Notes: a model not told the origin generated them from the letters alone. A DNA stretch of 64,000 bases from Pachypanchax playfairii (GCA_006937955.1 SSNP01000134.1:1368501-1432500), one strand, 5' to 3'. Shown: positions 22,986 through 34,187, numbered from the stretch's first letter. Made by a program: numbers and translations.

Positions 22986-23695
22986 TAGCTACGTTTACAT
23001 GGGCACATTTAATCGGAATAAACGCCCAATCGGATAAAAAAGACGTCATGTAAACATGTCAATCAGAATGTTTTGATCCGATGCAGCCTGATCCGAAAGA
23101 AATTTACTTCCGATCGAGAGGGGTGGTTTTGTCCGATCTTCATTCGGATAGACGTGCATGTATACACCCATTCGGAAAGAAAGGGTGAAAAAAGCCCACG
23201 GCGCATGCGTACAACTTCAGCGTGACGTCTTTCTGCTTTCGCAGACCCAAGTAGAAAACATAGCGGGAAGTAAACAGAAGTGGTCTGCTGGTGCAGTCAT
23301 CCTGTCATCCTGTTCTCCTCTCCTGTGGTGGAGGAGCAGTAGCAATATGTATTCAGCTGCTAGCTTGGTTAATGCGACCAGTAAAAACCCAAACATAACG
23401 GTAATCACCCGCAGAGGGTCCATATTGGGGATAACGTGAGTCAGATCGAGCACACGATGGGGCGGGAAAGACGTGCAGAAAGGACGGAGTTTGTTTATTT
23501 ATTTTTCTTCCCCCGGAAAGACAACTCGCTGTGCGCATGCTCAACTCATTTAACCTGATTGAGTGCTTGGTGCATGTGTACTCATGGCATGATCAGATCA
23601 TTTCAGTTAGTGTCCATGTAAACAGGGATTTGGGAATTCCGATCGACCAAGATTTTAATCAGATTGGGGAAATTTGGCGCATGTAAACGTAGCTA
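22986..23695. mobile_element. 0.7-kb MITE with TAGCTACG ends, copy 1
   Basis: Inverted ends TAGCTACGTTTACATG and CATGTAAACGTAGCTA. No transposase. The interior has several subterminal CATGTAAAC copies (for example at 23047 and 23612) and CGGAA blocks. The flanks are ACT on the left and ATT on the right; the sister LINE has AAT there, so a 3-bp duplication or element bases are both possible. A second copy at 62465-63165 is about 98% identical by eye. Confidence 0.85.
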
Positions 23696-24306
23696 TTGAG
23701 ACTCTGGACCTCATCTCTGTAGGCCGCCTCTTTAACATTCACATTTATCCGGGGTGGTTGATTAAAAAGTCCTTTCATCCAGGAGCAGGTGGTGGCTGGG
23801 AGTCCCAGGCTGGCCAACTTGGGGATGAGAATGTCCGGAATTATTGTGCTAAAGGCAGAGCTGTAGTCAATAAATAGCATCCTGACATAGCTCTCCTTTT
23901 TCTCCAGGTGGCTCAGTGCAGCATGGAGTGCAGTGGTTATTGCAACCTCTGTGGATCTGTTTAGCCGGTATGCAAACTGGTGCGGGACAAGTGTGGGAGG
24001 AAGGCAAGCTTTGATGTGTCTCAGCACCAGTTTCTCAAAGCACTTAGTGATGACTGGTGTGAGAGCAACTGGGCAAAAGTCATTGAGGGTGGTTGTGGGT
24101 GACTTCTTGGGGACTGGAATGATGGTAGTTGATTTTAGGCAGGCTGGGATAGTGGCTTGTTCCAGTGACAGATTGAAGATGTCAGTGAAGACTGGAGCTA
24201 GCTGGTCAGTGCATGCCTTGAGTACTCTCCCTGGTACTCCATCAGGTCCTGTGGCCTTCTTGGGGTTGATGGCGGGGAGCACGCGTCTCACATCCTCCAG
24301 CTCCAC
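23696..24306 (-). pseudogene. LINE RT N-terminal half, core deleted
   Basis: Reads NPKKATGPDGVPGRVLKAC (RT motif 0/1), CLKSTTIIPVPKK, PVALTPVITKCFEKLV and FIDYSSAFSTII (motif A with catalytic Asp). After CSWMKGLFNQPP the frame jumps to AYRDEVQSLN. Compared with 55760-55990 in the sister copy, about 170 bases including the ADD box (motif C) are missing. Inactive. Confidence 0.82.
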
Positions 24307-25535
24307 AGTGAGTGGGGGGGTGTCTGAGGTTGATATGGGTTGTGGTGGGGGTTGGAGTGGTGTGGCTGGCTTCTGAGCTTGGTTCTCAAAGCGTGCAAAG
24401 ATGCTGTTAAGCTACTCTGCCAGTGCTGCGTCCGAGACCCCAGGCGTCGGTACAGAGCCCTTGTAGTTGGTAAGAGACTGTATGCTCTTCCAAACCTGTG
24501 GGGGGTTGTTGAGTTGCCCTTCTATCTTCTCCTTGTAGTCTGCTTTGGCAGTCTTGATGCCTTTCCTCAGGTTGGCTCGAGATGCGCTGTAGAGCGCTCT
24601 GTGATGTAGGATAGTACAGTGTCTGTGAATGTAGCCAGGTCCTCATGCTAGAACGTCTCCCACTGTGTCTGTTGAAAGCAGTCCTGGAGTCGGGGGAGGG
24701 CATTGTCAGGCCAGGTGATGATGGGCTGTCGTTGGGGTGTATGCAGGGGCCAGGAAGATAGAGAGGTGGTCTGACCGGACTAGGTGGTGGAGGGGTATGG
24801 CTTTGCAATCATTCTTGAGGTTAGAGTAAACATGGTCCAAAGTTTTACCTTCCCTGGTTAAGCATTTCACGTGCTGATGAAATTTTGGTCAAACAGTCCT
24901 GAGGTCTGCCTTTTTGCGATGATGTGCGGGTAGGCATGCTGGTGATTGTTGATGGCATCAAGCAGCAGAGAGAGAGCGGTTACATTAGCGTCCGATGGTA
25001 CGTAAACGGCAGTGCCGACAACAGCAGTTAGCTCTCTGCGTAGGAAGAAGGGTCTGCATCTCACCGACATGAATTCTAGGTCCAGAGAACAATGTCTGCC
25101 TAATACAATACTATTGTTACACCAACCTTCATTCACCTAGATGCAAAGTCCGCCACCTCTTTTCTTCCCAGAGTCACTAGACGCTTGGTAGAGGAGGTTT
25201 GAGTGGCTGTTTCCTCAGCCTGGTCAGCAGACCAGCTCTGCAGCCCCGCTTTTGCTTCCTCTTGCAACGCCACCTTCTCCGCTTCCAGACCCGATGACAA
25301 TCCACGGAGACCCCGCTGGTCTCGCAATCTCATCAGGAATGTTGTGGGTGCGATAAAAGTCACTGCAAACAGTCATTTTCTGTTGAAAACCGATGTCCAG
25401 TAAGTCCATTATAGTGATAACCCGAGTCTGGTACTGACTAACAACACGCAAAAATACACATGAAAAACATGAAAAACGTGCACCGATAGAGAGAGCTCAA
25501 AGCCGTTGCCACCGCTTGCGCCGCCATCTTAGTAA
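24307..25535 (-). pseudogene. LINE endonuclease and linker region, broken
   Basis: The minus strand contains pieces of an AP-type endonuclease: a 25136-24867 frame with NEGWCNNS, FMSVRCRPFFLRRELTAVV and YVPSDANV. The DFN motif is lost: PHIIAKRQTSGLF stands where the sister has HIIAGDFNKADL. The linker (24808-24407) is frameshifted. It ends near 25535 in a GATGGCGG-containing leader. Confidence 0.75.
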
Positions 25536-27259
25536 CAGGCTTTATCAGAATGTGTTTAAGCAGGAACCCCTCTGCGATGGACACTGCAAAGGCTGTGGAG
25601 CATATGTGTAAGTAGAGAGAGTTAGTGCTGGGCAACAAGGAATCTAAACTTGTGTTGGGACAATCTTATGTCCTTTTCTCATTTTTTTGCCAGCTGGAGA
25701 GGTGAGTCTGTCAGAAACCAGAATCTGATCAGGAGATAACAGGTTTTCCCCCGCCAATAAGCTCAAGAAACAATCTTGAGGTGATTGGCAGAGGAGAACC
25801 TTGAGGTATAAATGCTGGTATATGGCACAACATATACCAGCATTTACACTATGTACAGCAAGCAGGAGGTAACTGTATTGAGAGCAGAGCGTACTGGTGC
25901 AGTCTTGTAGTCCGGGTCTGGAAGGAGGAGAGCAGGTGACAGCGGCTGAGGTCAGCATGTGTGTGTTCTGGAGATGACCAGGTCCTTCATTATGGCAAAT
26001 GGTGAGTGTAGGAGGGTAGATAGACAGGTTACAGACTGTGACGAGTGCTGGCCGGTGTGTCCTGATGGGAGCGGCACGGAGGCTGGCCGGAGGAGCCGGG
26101 AGAAGAAGCGGATGAAGAAGGACGGTAAGGAAACAATCACCGGGGAATGGAGATCCAGAAGACACAGTATGGGAACTGTCACAGAGGACCATAGATCCAG
26201 GAGGCACAGTATGGGATCTGTCACAGAGGAATGAAGACCCAGGTGATATGGTACAGGAAACGTCACAGAGGAGTGAAGATCCGGGAGGAGTTCTGCACAA
26301 GGAGGCAAAGGTAAGTAAGAGACCGTCTACACAAGCACCAGCACCCACAGACAAAAGCCTCTCTTTCACTCACCTTACAGTGCACTCAGTTTTTACTTCA
26401 CATTCTGCCACAAGTTCCTGCCAGCCTCCACGCTAAAGCAACCACCCAAAATTGATCAAGGCTTTGCTCACCGATCGAACCCCTGATCAGCTCTGCCAAG
26501 TAGCGTACGTCCGCTTTGAACCAGCTTCCCTCGCAGCTAGTGTGCCGTCAGTCTGTTTCCCTGTTAGGACGTGTTCCCTCTACATCGCTGCACGCACACC
26601 AGCAAGCACCTCCTCTACTACCGGGAGTAAAGTGCTACTCCCGGCAGCCAGTACCTCTGACACTCAGCCGCGACTTCCCAAGCCGACTCACACTCATCCC
26701 TCGGGATGCTCCTCACCACCGAGCTCCCCTGACAAGTGTTTATGTTTGCTCCTTTCATTGTATTGATGAAAAGCCCACAGAGCTGACCCGGAGTTGTATC
26801 TGGGCTATGACACCGTCCACCACCGAAGAAAAGAAGAATGCTCAACTGGGCAACAGTGACTCAGATAGCCCCCAGTGACATGGTCAAAAACATAGAATCG
26901 CTTATGGTAGTTAAAATTGTTGATGTGGGTTGTCCCTGTTTCGCGTTTTAATCATTCAAATCATTGCCTAATACGAAATAAACTGACACTAAAGTCTTTT
27001 TATAGAAAAACAAAAACTTCCTACCTTTTGACGGCTTTCCTCATGTCCATCCACATTTCCAGCAACATATAGGTCTCACTCATTCTGGACAGTTCCAGGA
27101 AATATAATCCAGTAAAATAATCAGGTCCACAACACATGACAGATCCCCAAAGGCACAAAAACTGCAGAAATGTTTCTGACTAGTAACTACGCAACAGTAA
27201 ATATTGGAGAAGCAGACGAGAACAACAGACTTCTACTATGAATCATGGGATATGGCGTG
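25536..27259. other. unclassified segment with hairpin and short tandem repeat
   Basis: GC-richer than its surroundings from about 25900 to 26850 and probably an unidentified retroelement leader or LTR. It contains a 16-bp inverted repeat at 25809-25846, a degenerate tandem repeat at 26140-26310, a CCGGGAGTA/TACTCCCGG hairpin at 26621-26644 and several frames of 90-240 residues without recognisable domains. 27000-27259 is AT-rich and unassigned. Confidence 0.35.
26140..26310. repeat. degenerate ~44-bp tandem repeat
   Basis: Three to four units built on AGATCCAGGAGGCACAGTAT and GGGATCTGTCACAGAGGA repeat head to tail with decreasing similarity. The 241-residue minus-strand frame (25644-26369) draws its repetitive CDSSHTV-like sequence from this, so it is not evidence of a gene. 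Confidence 0.75.
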
Positions 27260-27981
27260 AAGCCAGGAATATCGTGGATACACTTCCTGTTCAAACTCCA
27301 ACTCAGTACTGAGTGGACGTATGGCCAAGACCGAGTCCTTTTATACTCCACATCAGCAGAACCCTGACGTCACATAAAATAAGGTCTCAGCCAATAGCAA
27401 TGCCTCATTCAAATTCAAGTGCAGTGTAACCTTTTAACCTGAAGAAGGAGCCCCACTAATTGTTTTTGGTAGAAAATGAACATGTCAGGTTCCAGCTCTG
27501 GTGAGTGGTGTGTGTGCCATTTCTCCTACTAACCTGTCATTCTAGGGTGTGGCAGCAGCAGGTGCAATCAGCAGATCAGGCACAGGTGTGACTCATCACC
27601 CAGCACAATCCCCACACACCGTAACTATCACCGTCAACCTCCAGCTTGTCAAGTCACTAACCTCTTCTCTCCTCCGCTGCCAGATCTCCTCCTGAGCTCC
27701 CTTGGTTCCAGCCTTCCAGTTCCCCTGCACATTCACAAATTACTGTCATTAACTCTGTCTCCTGTGAAAAACAATAAATTTATTGTTTTAAACTTTTTAC
27801 TCCTGTGTCGGTCTGAAGTCTGGGTGCTATTAGAGTTCACTACAAACCCCGCATCATGACAGAATAGTTGTATAAAAATGTGCTAAAATACCAAAAATAA
27901 TACCCAGAAATGTAGACAAGACTGTTAGACAGTCATTTTTAGAGTTTAGCAGCAAAAGTTGATTTGAGGGTTAGTTGCACT
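27260..27981 (-). mobile_element. TTAA MITE family B, split by a solo LTR
   Basis: Reverse orientation relative to 60266-61246. Shared stretches include ACACTTCCTGTTCAA (27286), TAACCTGAAGAAGGAGC-like DNA, and, after the LTR, GTTGTATAAAAATGTGCTAA. Its right end is TTGCACT followed by TTAA at 27982-27985. The left end is not found, since similarity fades before about 27260. Confidence 0.7.
27483..27861 (+). mobile_element. solo LTR, Gypsy-like
   Basis: A 379-bp unit TGTCAGGTTCC...CATCATGACA with an AATAAA at about 27773. Flanks are GAACA and GAATA. The intact MITE at 60266-61246 has GAATA at the same place, so these are the two arms of a 5-bp duplication with one later mutation. Internal sequence was lost by LTR-LTR recombination, or only an LTR remains. 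Confidence 0.8.
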
Positions 27982-28208
27982 TTAAGAGGAAACATCTGTT
28001 CTAAATTGATAAGCCAAAAGAATGTTTGTCTTGTGACATCTGAAAGAGCCAATATAGGGAGCAAGTGATGTTAAATCAGCCACAAAGCTTTTTCAGACAC
28101 TCTGGCATCTGTGATTTGATACCTTTGCCTAACAGGATCTACAATAAAACTGGAAAAACAGTAGCAGACCCTGGCTTCCCTGTGCCTCTTTTGCATACAT
28201 GATTTGCA

Positions 28209-28500
28209 TAAATAAAGAAACAACACTACGTGTCGAAATATCTTTTGGCAAGATACTGAACCCACAACTACCCCAGTGCAGCCGTAGTCTAATCAGAAAG
28301 GAGGTCATCCTGTGATAGGGAGACTGGAGTTTGAGCCTGAGTCCCGGCAGAGGCTACGTGTCAAAATATCCTTGGGCAAGATACTGAACTCCGCAACTGT
28401 CCCCTGGGTGTCATATAAAATGGCTGTTCTCTGCTCCTCGGGATAGAGGATGGGTCAAATGTAGAGCCATAATTTCGTCAAGAGGATTCAATAAAGTATA
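28209..28500 (+). repeat. tRNA-derived SINE, one partial and one fuller copy
   Basis: From about 28275 the copy has a degraded tRNA head with a B-box-like GAGTTTGAGCCTGAGTCCC and a body TGTCAAAATATCCTTGGGCA, shared with 52337-52360. A truncated unit with the same body phrase precedes it at 28231-28264 (TGTCGAAATATCTTTTGGCA). The end is AATAAAG and a short TTA repeat (28490-28530). Confidence 0.6.
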
Positions 28501-28546
28501 CATTATTAATATTATTATTATTATCTTTATATTCAGTGGAGTTTAA

Positions 28547-29050
28547 AGAGGTCATTCCATTAAAAATGTTTTTTCTGAGGTTTCTGTTGAATATTTTATC
28601 TCCACATGTGTTCTTACCATCATACTGTATGGTAAAAACAGCACAATAACTTCTCTTTCAGTTTTTATCGCTCAAACTACGCAGGTGGCGATAACACCCG
28701 AGTTTGAACGGCCTGTATTTATTTTGTCACAGCTCCTTCGCTAGTATTCATCAGCTCCCACAGTTGAAACCACCCCTAACATGCTTCTGGCTAAAAGCTG
28801 TAACGTAAACAGTATCAAAACGGATGAGAATACATGCACTGTTGCCATGTGCAGGCAGTGCAGAAAACAGTATGCCTTGCTCTTACAGGCTAGTTTGTTA
28901 GCCAATCTGAGTCCAGCAAATTCGCAAATTGAATATTAAGGAGTTGCAGTCCGAAGCCAGCCGAATCTTCACAAAATATTGAAAGGTCTGGTAATCAGTG
29001 TTTTCTAACGTCTTTTAGACATAAAATTAAATTTGTGTGAAATGGACTCT
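28547..29050. mobile_element. TTAA MITE family A, complete
   Basis: A 504-bp element with ends AGAGGTCATTCCATT and ATGGACTCT, flanked by TTAA at 28543-28546 and 29051-29054. It has no coding frame. Other family members in this window: 6663-6850, 40280-40349, about 42340-42393, 46781-46889 and 53404-57200 (split). This one is the best template for boundaries. Confidence 0.82.
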
Positions 29051-29055
29051 TTAAA

Positions 29056-29700
29056 CTAGGATGTCCTGTTTTTCCCATGACATGCTGTCTTTGGCTCGAC
29101 GCTTTTCTTTTGTCGTTCTTTGGATCAGAGTTGTGGGTTTTTTGGAGTTTGTTTTGGCTTTATTTTTTTATGAGTGTTTTTTCCAGCACTTCTTGTGATT
29201 TTATTTTAATAGGTTTCTTTATTTCCCGTCTCACTGGTGTTTTTCTGTTCTCTTTACTTTAGGCAGGGTTTTGATTGTGTTTTTTTCCTGTTTGTGGGTT
29301 TCCCTTTGTTGTCTTTTTTTAAGTTTCACATTCTTCTTCTTTTCATTCAGTTCTTTCATGTCTTCCATATCATCCACTCCTCAGTATTTTATCTGCCTGG
29401 TTTATGTCTCACACCTGCTCCTGATTTCCCTTGGCTCTCCTCTTCTCAGCTGAACTCATTTTCTAATCATCCATTCTCTGCATAATTATTCCTCTTACTT
29501 TCAGTAATTTGTTAGTGCCTACTGTCTACTACCCAATGCCTTGCCTTCATGCCTCCATCTCTCATTGTAAGTGCCTTGATTTGCTGCCACATCCGCTTTT
29601 TGTGTTTTCTTCATTAAAAAGTTGCATTTTTTATTCAACTCTCTTTGCCTTCTGGGTTCCAGCCAGCATCGGGTCTTCCACCCCATGCAACACCTTAGTT
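29056..29700 (+). mobile_element. LTR-like, T-rich segment
   Basis: T-rich plus strand with TTTGTTTTGG-type runs, then a CT-rich block, a TTCATTAAAAAGTTGC polyadenylation-like site (about 29610) and a CTCTTTGCCTTCTGGGTTCC trailer. It has the same plan as the LTRs at 27483-27861 and 58150-58430. No flanking duplication found. The frames here are low-complexity Phe/Leu/Ser. Confidence 0.35.
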
Positions 29701-30545
29701 TACATTTTTCAATTAAATAATATGCCGATTTTTTTTTTCGACCAAAGGAAATCTCTGAAAAAATAAAACCAGTTGGAAAAGTGTCATGTTATCTTTTATA
29801 GTTCAAGACCTGAAGAGATTTTTTTGTTTAAAAATTTGAAGCAAAAAACAAAACGCAGAAAGTAGTTTTCATAAACAAATGACTGTGATCACAACTAGGA
29901 TCCACTGTTCTGATTGGAAAATTTGAACACCAGATTGAATAACTCACCCAAGTTCAGTCTTAGAAGGAATGAGGCCGCAGATTGCCCACATCGGAAGATG
30001 CATACCTACAAAAAACCCTAATACAACATATACCAGCATTTACACTTTTATGGAGAAGAACATAAGTCTTAATGTAGACGTTAAAAAGTTGTGAATGTTG
30101 CATTCAATCTTTGTTCACTTTCACTTGCTTGATTTGATAAAAAATCAGAAGTTAAACCACTTTGAAGTTCCTTTTTTTCTGATTTACCTTGATAAACCTT
30201 TCAAAAAAGTCATGACTTTTTCTACTCACTTTGTTGGTTTCACTTACATGTCTTCATTTGGTTACAGAAATACACCAGCAATAAGACAAAGATCACATCT
30301 ACATTATGTTGACTGAATTATTTTTGATAATACACAGTCCGTGAGTCTATCCAATGGGACTAAGTGGTTGTTATTTGTGATTGTTCATGCTCTGATACTC
30401 AACCTTTCTTAATGAATTTGACATAAAAAGGAACACACAAACACAGAGAACTGAGTCAAGTATGAGTCACTCTGCAGTTATAGTACATCTGAAACTGTTT
30501 GTATTAAACACTGTTAAATAATATATAAAATAAAAAAAATTAAAT
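29701..30545. other. no recognised gene; 24-base match to a hairpin element
   Basis: AT-rich DNA. Bases 30023-30046 repeat one arm of the palindrome at 25809-25846 with extra flanking identity, suggesting an unidentified small element. Confidence 0.4.
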
Positions 30546-30803
30546 TCCCTTCTCACCACTGGGCGGTGTTTTTTCCCGTTCCAAGCTCGGCTCCTCTACC
30601 AGAGGCCTGGGAGCTTGAGGGTCCTGCCCAGAATTTTAGCTGTTCCAAGTACTGCTCTGGACTGAGATTACTGAGGTTCTTCCAGGGATCTGCTGGAACC
30701 ATTCCTCCAGTTTGGGGGTTACTGCCCCAAGTGCTCCGATTACCACAGGTACTATTGTCGAATTCATCTTCCAAGTCTTCTCTAGCTCCTCTCTGAGCCC
30801 TTG

Positions 30804-30852
<49 letters not shown>
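30546..30852 (-). pseudogene. Rex6/R2-group LINE C-terminus and 3' tail
   Basis: The minus strand encodes VPVVIGALGAVTPKLEEW, then QQIPGRTSVISVQ and, after a one-base frame change, RAVLGTAKILGRTLKLPGLW with a stop at about 30596. I recognise this as the C-terminal tail of fish LINEs that carry a restriction-like endonuclease. The 3' UTR (CCGAGCTTGGAACGGG) follows and stops near 30546. The upstream side is an AT repeat (30807-30852). Confidence 0.72.
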
Positions 30853-30854
<2 letters not shown>

Positions 30855-31018
30855 GAAGATGAAGGTGACAGTAGTAGTAGAGGACCCGAGCTTGGAACGG
30901 GAAAAACCACCGCCCAGTGGCGAGAGGGGAATTTTTAATTTTTATTAAAAAAAATTCCCCTCTCGCCACTTGGGCGGTGTTTTTTTCCCCCGTTTTATAT
31001 ATATATATATATATATAC
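30807..31018. repeat. AT microsatellites enclosing inverted LINE 3' tails
   Basis: AT runs at about 30807-30852 and 30995-31018 flank a 3' tail of the same LINE in plus orientation (about 30875-30938, CCGAGCTTGGAACGGG...GGCGAGAGGGGAA) and then another tail piece in minus orientation (about 30945-30993). Opposed copies of the same tail form long inverted repeats with the one at 30546-30600. Confidence 0.7.
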
Positions 31019-32552
31019 ACTATATATACGTATATATGTATAAGATTGAAGCAATAAAAAGAGTAGTATCTTTAAATCTTGACCATTATTGTGTGACTTA
31101 AGGAGGGATTAAATCATATCAGTGTCAAATTGAAAATTGGTTTTAAGAAGGATTTGAAAAAAGCAGCACCAAAAAGGACTAAAAAACAAGACAAAAAGGA
31201 AAGTTTAGATTCATATTTCATGTCGTTTAAAGAAACACATCCTCAGATTCCAATAAAGATCGAATCCAGTGAGTTAAATAAATAGTCCATTAACCTGGAT
31301 CACTGGACATTTGGGCAAATTGTTTTCTATACTGAAAAACAGCAGTGCTTATTATACCTTTATTCAAGAAGAAATCTAAGCAATGCAAACCTGATGATGA
31401 CTGGTGAGAAAAAACATCAAGACAATCTGCTGGATGATAGCACAGAGGGAAGGAAAACTAGCAGCATGATAACAGCATTTCAGCTGTCAAACTGTCACAT
31501 TGAACTTTACCAAAAAGTGTCCCACCTACCTCCTCTGTTTCTAACAGTTGGAATGACAGGCAGCAAGCTAATTTGCTCAATGCACTGTATCTGAAAAGTC
31601 TGGAATCACAGGGAAATGGCCAGTTAAGAAAAGATGCAAATCAAACAGTCTTTACAAGAATTTCAGAGAATTTATAAGGTATAAATGATGTCATGCTAAA
31701 AAAGCAAGTCCGCCTGCTTTCAATTCTCAGGCATTAGGCATCAGAAGATAAAAAACATCTAGTCTTTAACAGAATTTAGAGTTATTCAAATTTCCCTCCA
31801 AGTGTACAAAAACACACGTCATCAATAAGTATGAACATGTAGGACGCATCAACAGCCTCATTTCTGATTGATCAAACTGAAGAAGTGTGTGTGTATCAGT
31901 GACTGTTTCTGATAGCTTTACATGCCCAGGAGTCATAAAACTACTCAGGATTTCCTCTCTCTGTGAACACTTATGATGGTTTACTCGAGTCTGGTGAACC
32001 CCCCCCCCCACTGTGAAAACAGTTTTCAGCAGGACCTGGTCTGGAAAAAGCCCTTTGAAGCCACATACCCTGCTGAGATAATTTACAGCAAATGCGAATG
32101 TGTTTAGAAAACCTCCTTTTGTGTTTGGATAAAGCATCCTGGTTTATCTCAAACGACAGACAGAATGGCTCCGAGCCTCATCCGAGTCTCACCCCCCTAA
32201 CCACGATGACTGGTCCAGACTGCTTCAATACACATATGAACTATTTAATGTGATCACAGCTAATTCAATCACTCCTTTTTCTTTACAGGTTTCAAACCCA
32301 CATCTGTGCTCTGAAGGAATGTTCACCCAGTTTAACTACAGTGATAAAATGATTTGATGTATATCTGAAAACTATATTCAGTGAAACTCTGATAATAAGC
32401 ATGTGAATTTCAGAATTATTCAACTGTGATCTGATCAATGACTGCTAATCAAAAATCCTCTCCACAGGAAATGCCTAAGGAACATTCTTTCTATGTGAAC
32501 TAGTGATACATTGTTCAATGCATAAAACAAAATGTGTTTAAATCACTCTCTT
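31019..32552. other. no recognised feature
   Basis: Ordinary AT-rich DNA. A poly-C run lies at about 32001-32010. A 123-residue minus frame at 31766-32137 has no known motif. Confidence 0.45.
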
Positions 32553-32690
32553 CAATTCAGCCCAGTCGGCTGGTCCTTTAGATAGTAAATGTTTTATTAT
32601 TAATTGGTTGATTTTTCTGTGAAGTGCCTTGAAATGACTTTGTCATGAACTGGCGCTTTATAAATAAATAAACCTGAAACTCTTCAGTAA
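32553..32690 (+). mobile_element. L2 LINE 3' UTR tail
   Basis: AATTCAGCCCAGTCGGCTGG through GGCGCTTTATAAATAAATAA, matching 8045-8170. Only the tail remains. Confidence 0.82.
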
Positions 32691-32857
32691 GTCACTATAA
32701 AGAGCAATGTAACCTAAATTGATTTAAAATAATGCTTTGAGTAAACATGTTACAGATCTTGGGATATATTGAATTAACCTGCAAATCCCTTCTTTACTAC
32801 TCAGGAACAAATACTGATACGTGTAAAAAGTAATATGTCATCAGAATAAGGAAACAC

Positions 32858-34182
32858 TGTTCATTTATTCTTGTTAAAAGATAAAATTGATGATAAGGTT
32901 TAGTCTTACAAAGAGTGGATGAGCAAGCGTTTTATTGGATATAATAAAATCTGTGACCAACACCCAAGGGCCGTCCTAACATTCGAATTCCCCAAAACGG
33001 ATTTTTCATTGGCTAAGAGCCCATGATAGCCACACCTAAAGGCGGAGAAAAAGAATCTATAACTGACCCTTATCGAAGGATTCACACCTCACTTCTGCAC
33101 TTCTTACTTCCTTCACTTCTTTCATTTTTATACTTTTTATACTTTTATTTCATTTTTGACTTTTATTTCCTTTTAGACTTTTTACTCACGTTTCATTTTT
33201 ATCATTTTTACCTCGTTTTTCGAGTTTAAAACCTTTTTCTTGATTTTATTTTAACGAACTCCTCGTTTATTAGACACTTAAGCTTTCTTTTTGACGCGCG
33301 ATTTTCTTTATTTTCAAAGTTCAATTTTTCTTTAAATTCGACGCACGTTCAAACATGCAAAGTATTTTGTTTGAATAGTTTAATTCCACAAGATCCAGAC
33401 TTCACGTCGCCAGCTGGAGGAAGAAACTACAGATCCCAGAATTCTTTCCGTGGGCCTTCAACACATGACGAGTACCTTCCAGCGACAGATCTCTACCTGA
33501 TTCTTACAAAGCAGAAGGCAGCCAAACCCAGGAAAAGTCCCGACATTTGGAGGAAAACCACTTCGAAAACAGACGGAACTCTCTGGGAACTAAAGGAGCG
33601 AAAACTCCCAACCGTGCTGCAAAGAAGTAAGAGATCGATTTCATTTAATCCATGACAAAGGATTGAAAACAGTTGTGTTGGTATCTCAGTGGCCCGGAAG
33701 TGAAATCTGTGCCTCCATCTTTTTCTTCCCCTCTCTCTCTCATTCCAAAATGACAATTTTTCTTAAATTCAAAATTATCTTCCGTGTTAAAAGAGCATTT
33801 TCCGTTTCCTCACCCACTCTTACTAGTGTTTAAGATTCTTGAACGTTAGAAAGTCCACTTATTCTAGAAACATACTAAATCTGACGTAATTTCCTGTTCA
33901 TAGCATCGTTAATTCCATTCCGTGTTTAACTGTTTATTTGTTTGTCTGTTTATTGGTCTGTCTTCCTTGTTGTTCAATAAATATTCACCTTAATTTTAAT
34001 TGGCCGATTCAGTGAGTTTTTATGTGTGATTTGAGTCACTATCTGGACGGACATGCGACTTCATATTATGAGACTGAAATAAACTGATTAAATATTCTAA
34101 TATTTAATTCCTTCGAAAGAAGGTGGTGCCCCAAATAACACGTATTGAAGAGGCAAACTTTCATAATACGTGTTCCCCTACA
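32858..34182 (+). mobile_element. 1.3-kb solo LTR with 5-bp duplication
   Basis: The unit begins TGTTCATTTATTC and ends GTTCCCCTACA, with AACAC directly on both sides (32853-32857 and 34183-34187). AATAAA at about 33975 indicates plus orientation. An inverted second copy occupies 62002-64000. The length is more like vertebrate retrovirus-type LTRs than the short Gypsy LTRs elsewhere here, but no internal genes are present to classify it. A 94-residue frame at 33371-33655 has no recognisable product. Confidence 0.82.
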
Positions 34183-34187
34183 AACAC

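Larger units (their letters stand above)
21527..25535 (-). mobile_element. CR1/Rex1-group LINE, near full length, doubly interrupted
   Basis: On the minus strand it starts near 25535 (a GATGGCGGCGCAAGCGG leader), carries endonuclease and RT segments, and ends in a TATTC repeat at 21527-21551. Its sister copy lies on the plus strand at 53643-57034. Two later elements sit inside it: a TTAA MITE at 21987-22497 and a TAGCTACG-ended MITE at 22986-23695. Without them the element is about 2.8 kb, shorter than the sister because of an internal deletion in the RT. Confidence 0.85.

Noticed and set aside
25644..26369. 241-residue minus-strand protein
   Set aside because: Repetitive content comes from a degenerate 44-bp tandem repeat, and no start context or domain is visible.
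29077..29485. Membrane protein (Phe/Leu-rich frames)
   Set aside because: T-rich LTR-like DNA yields hydrophobic frames in several phases, with no start context or family similarity.
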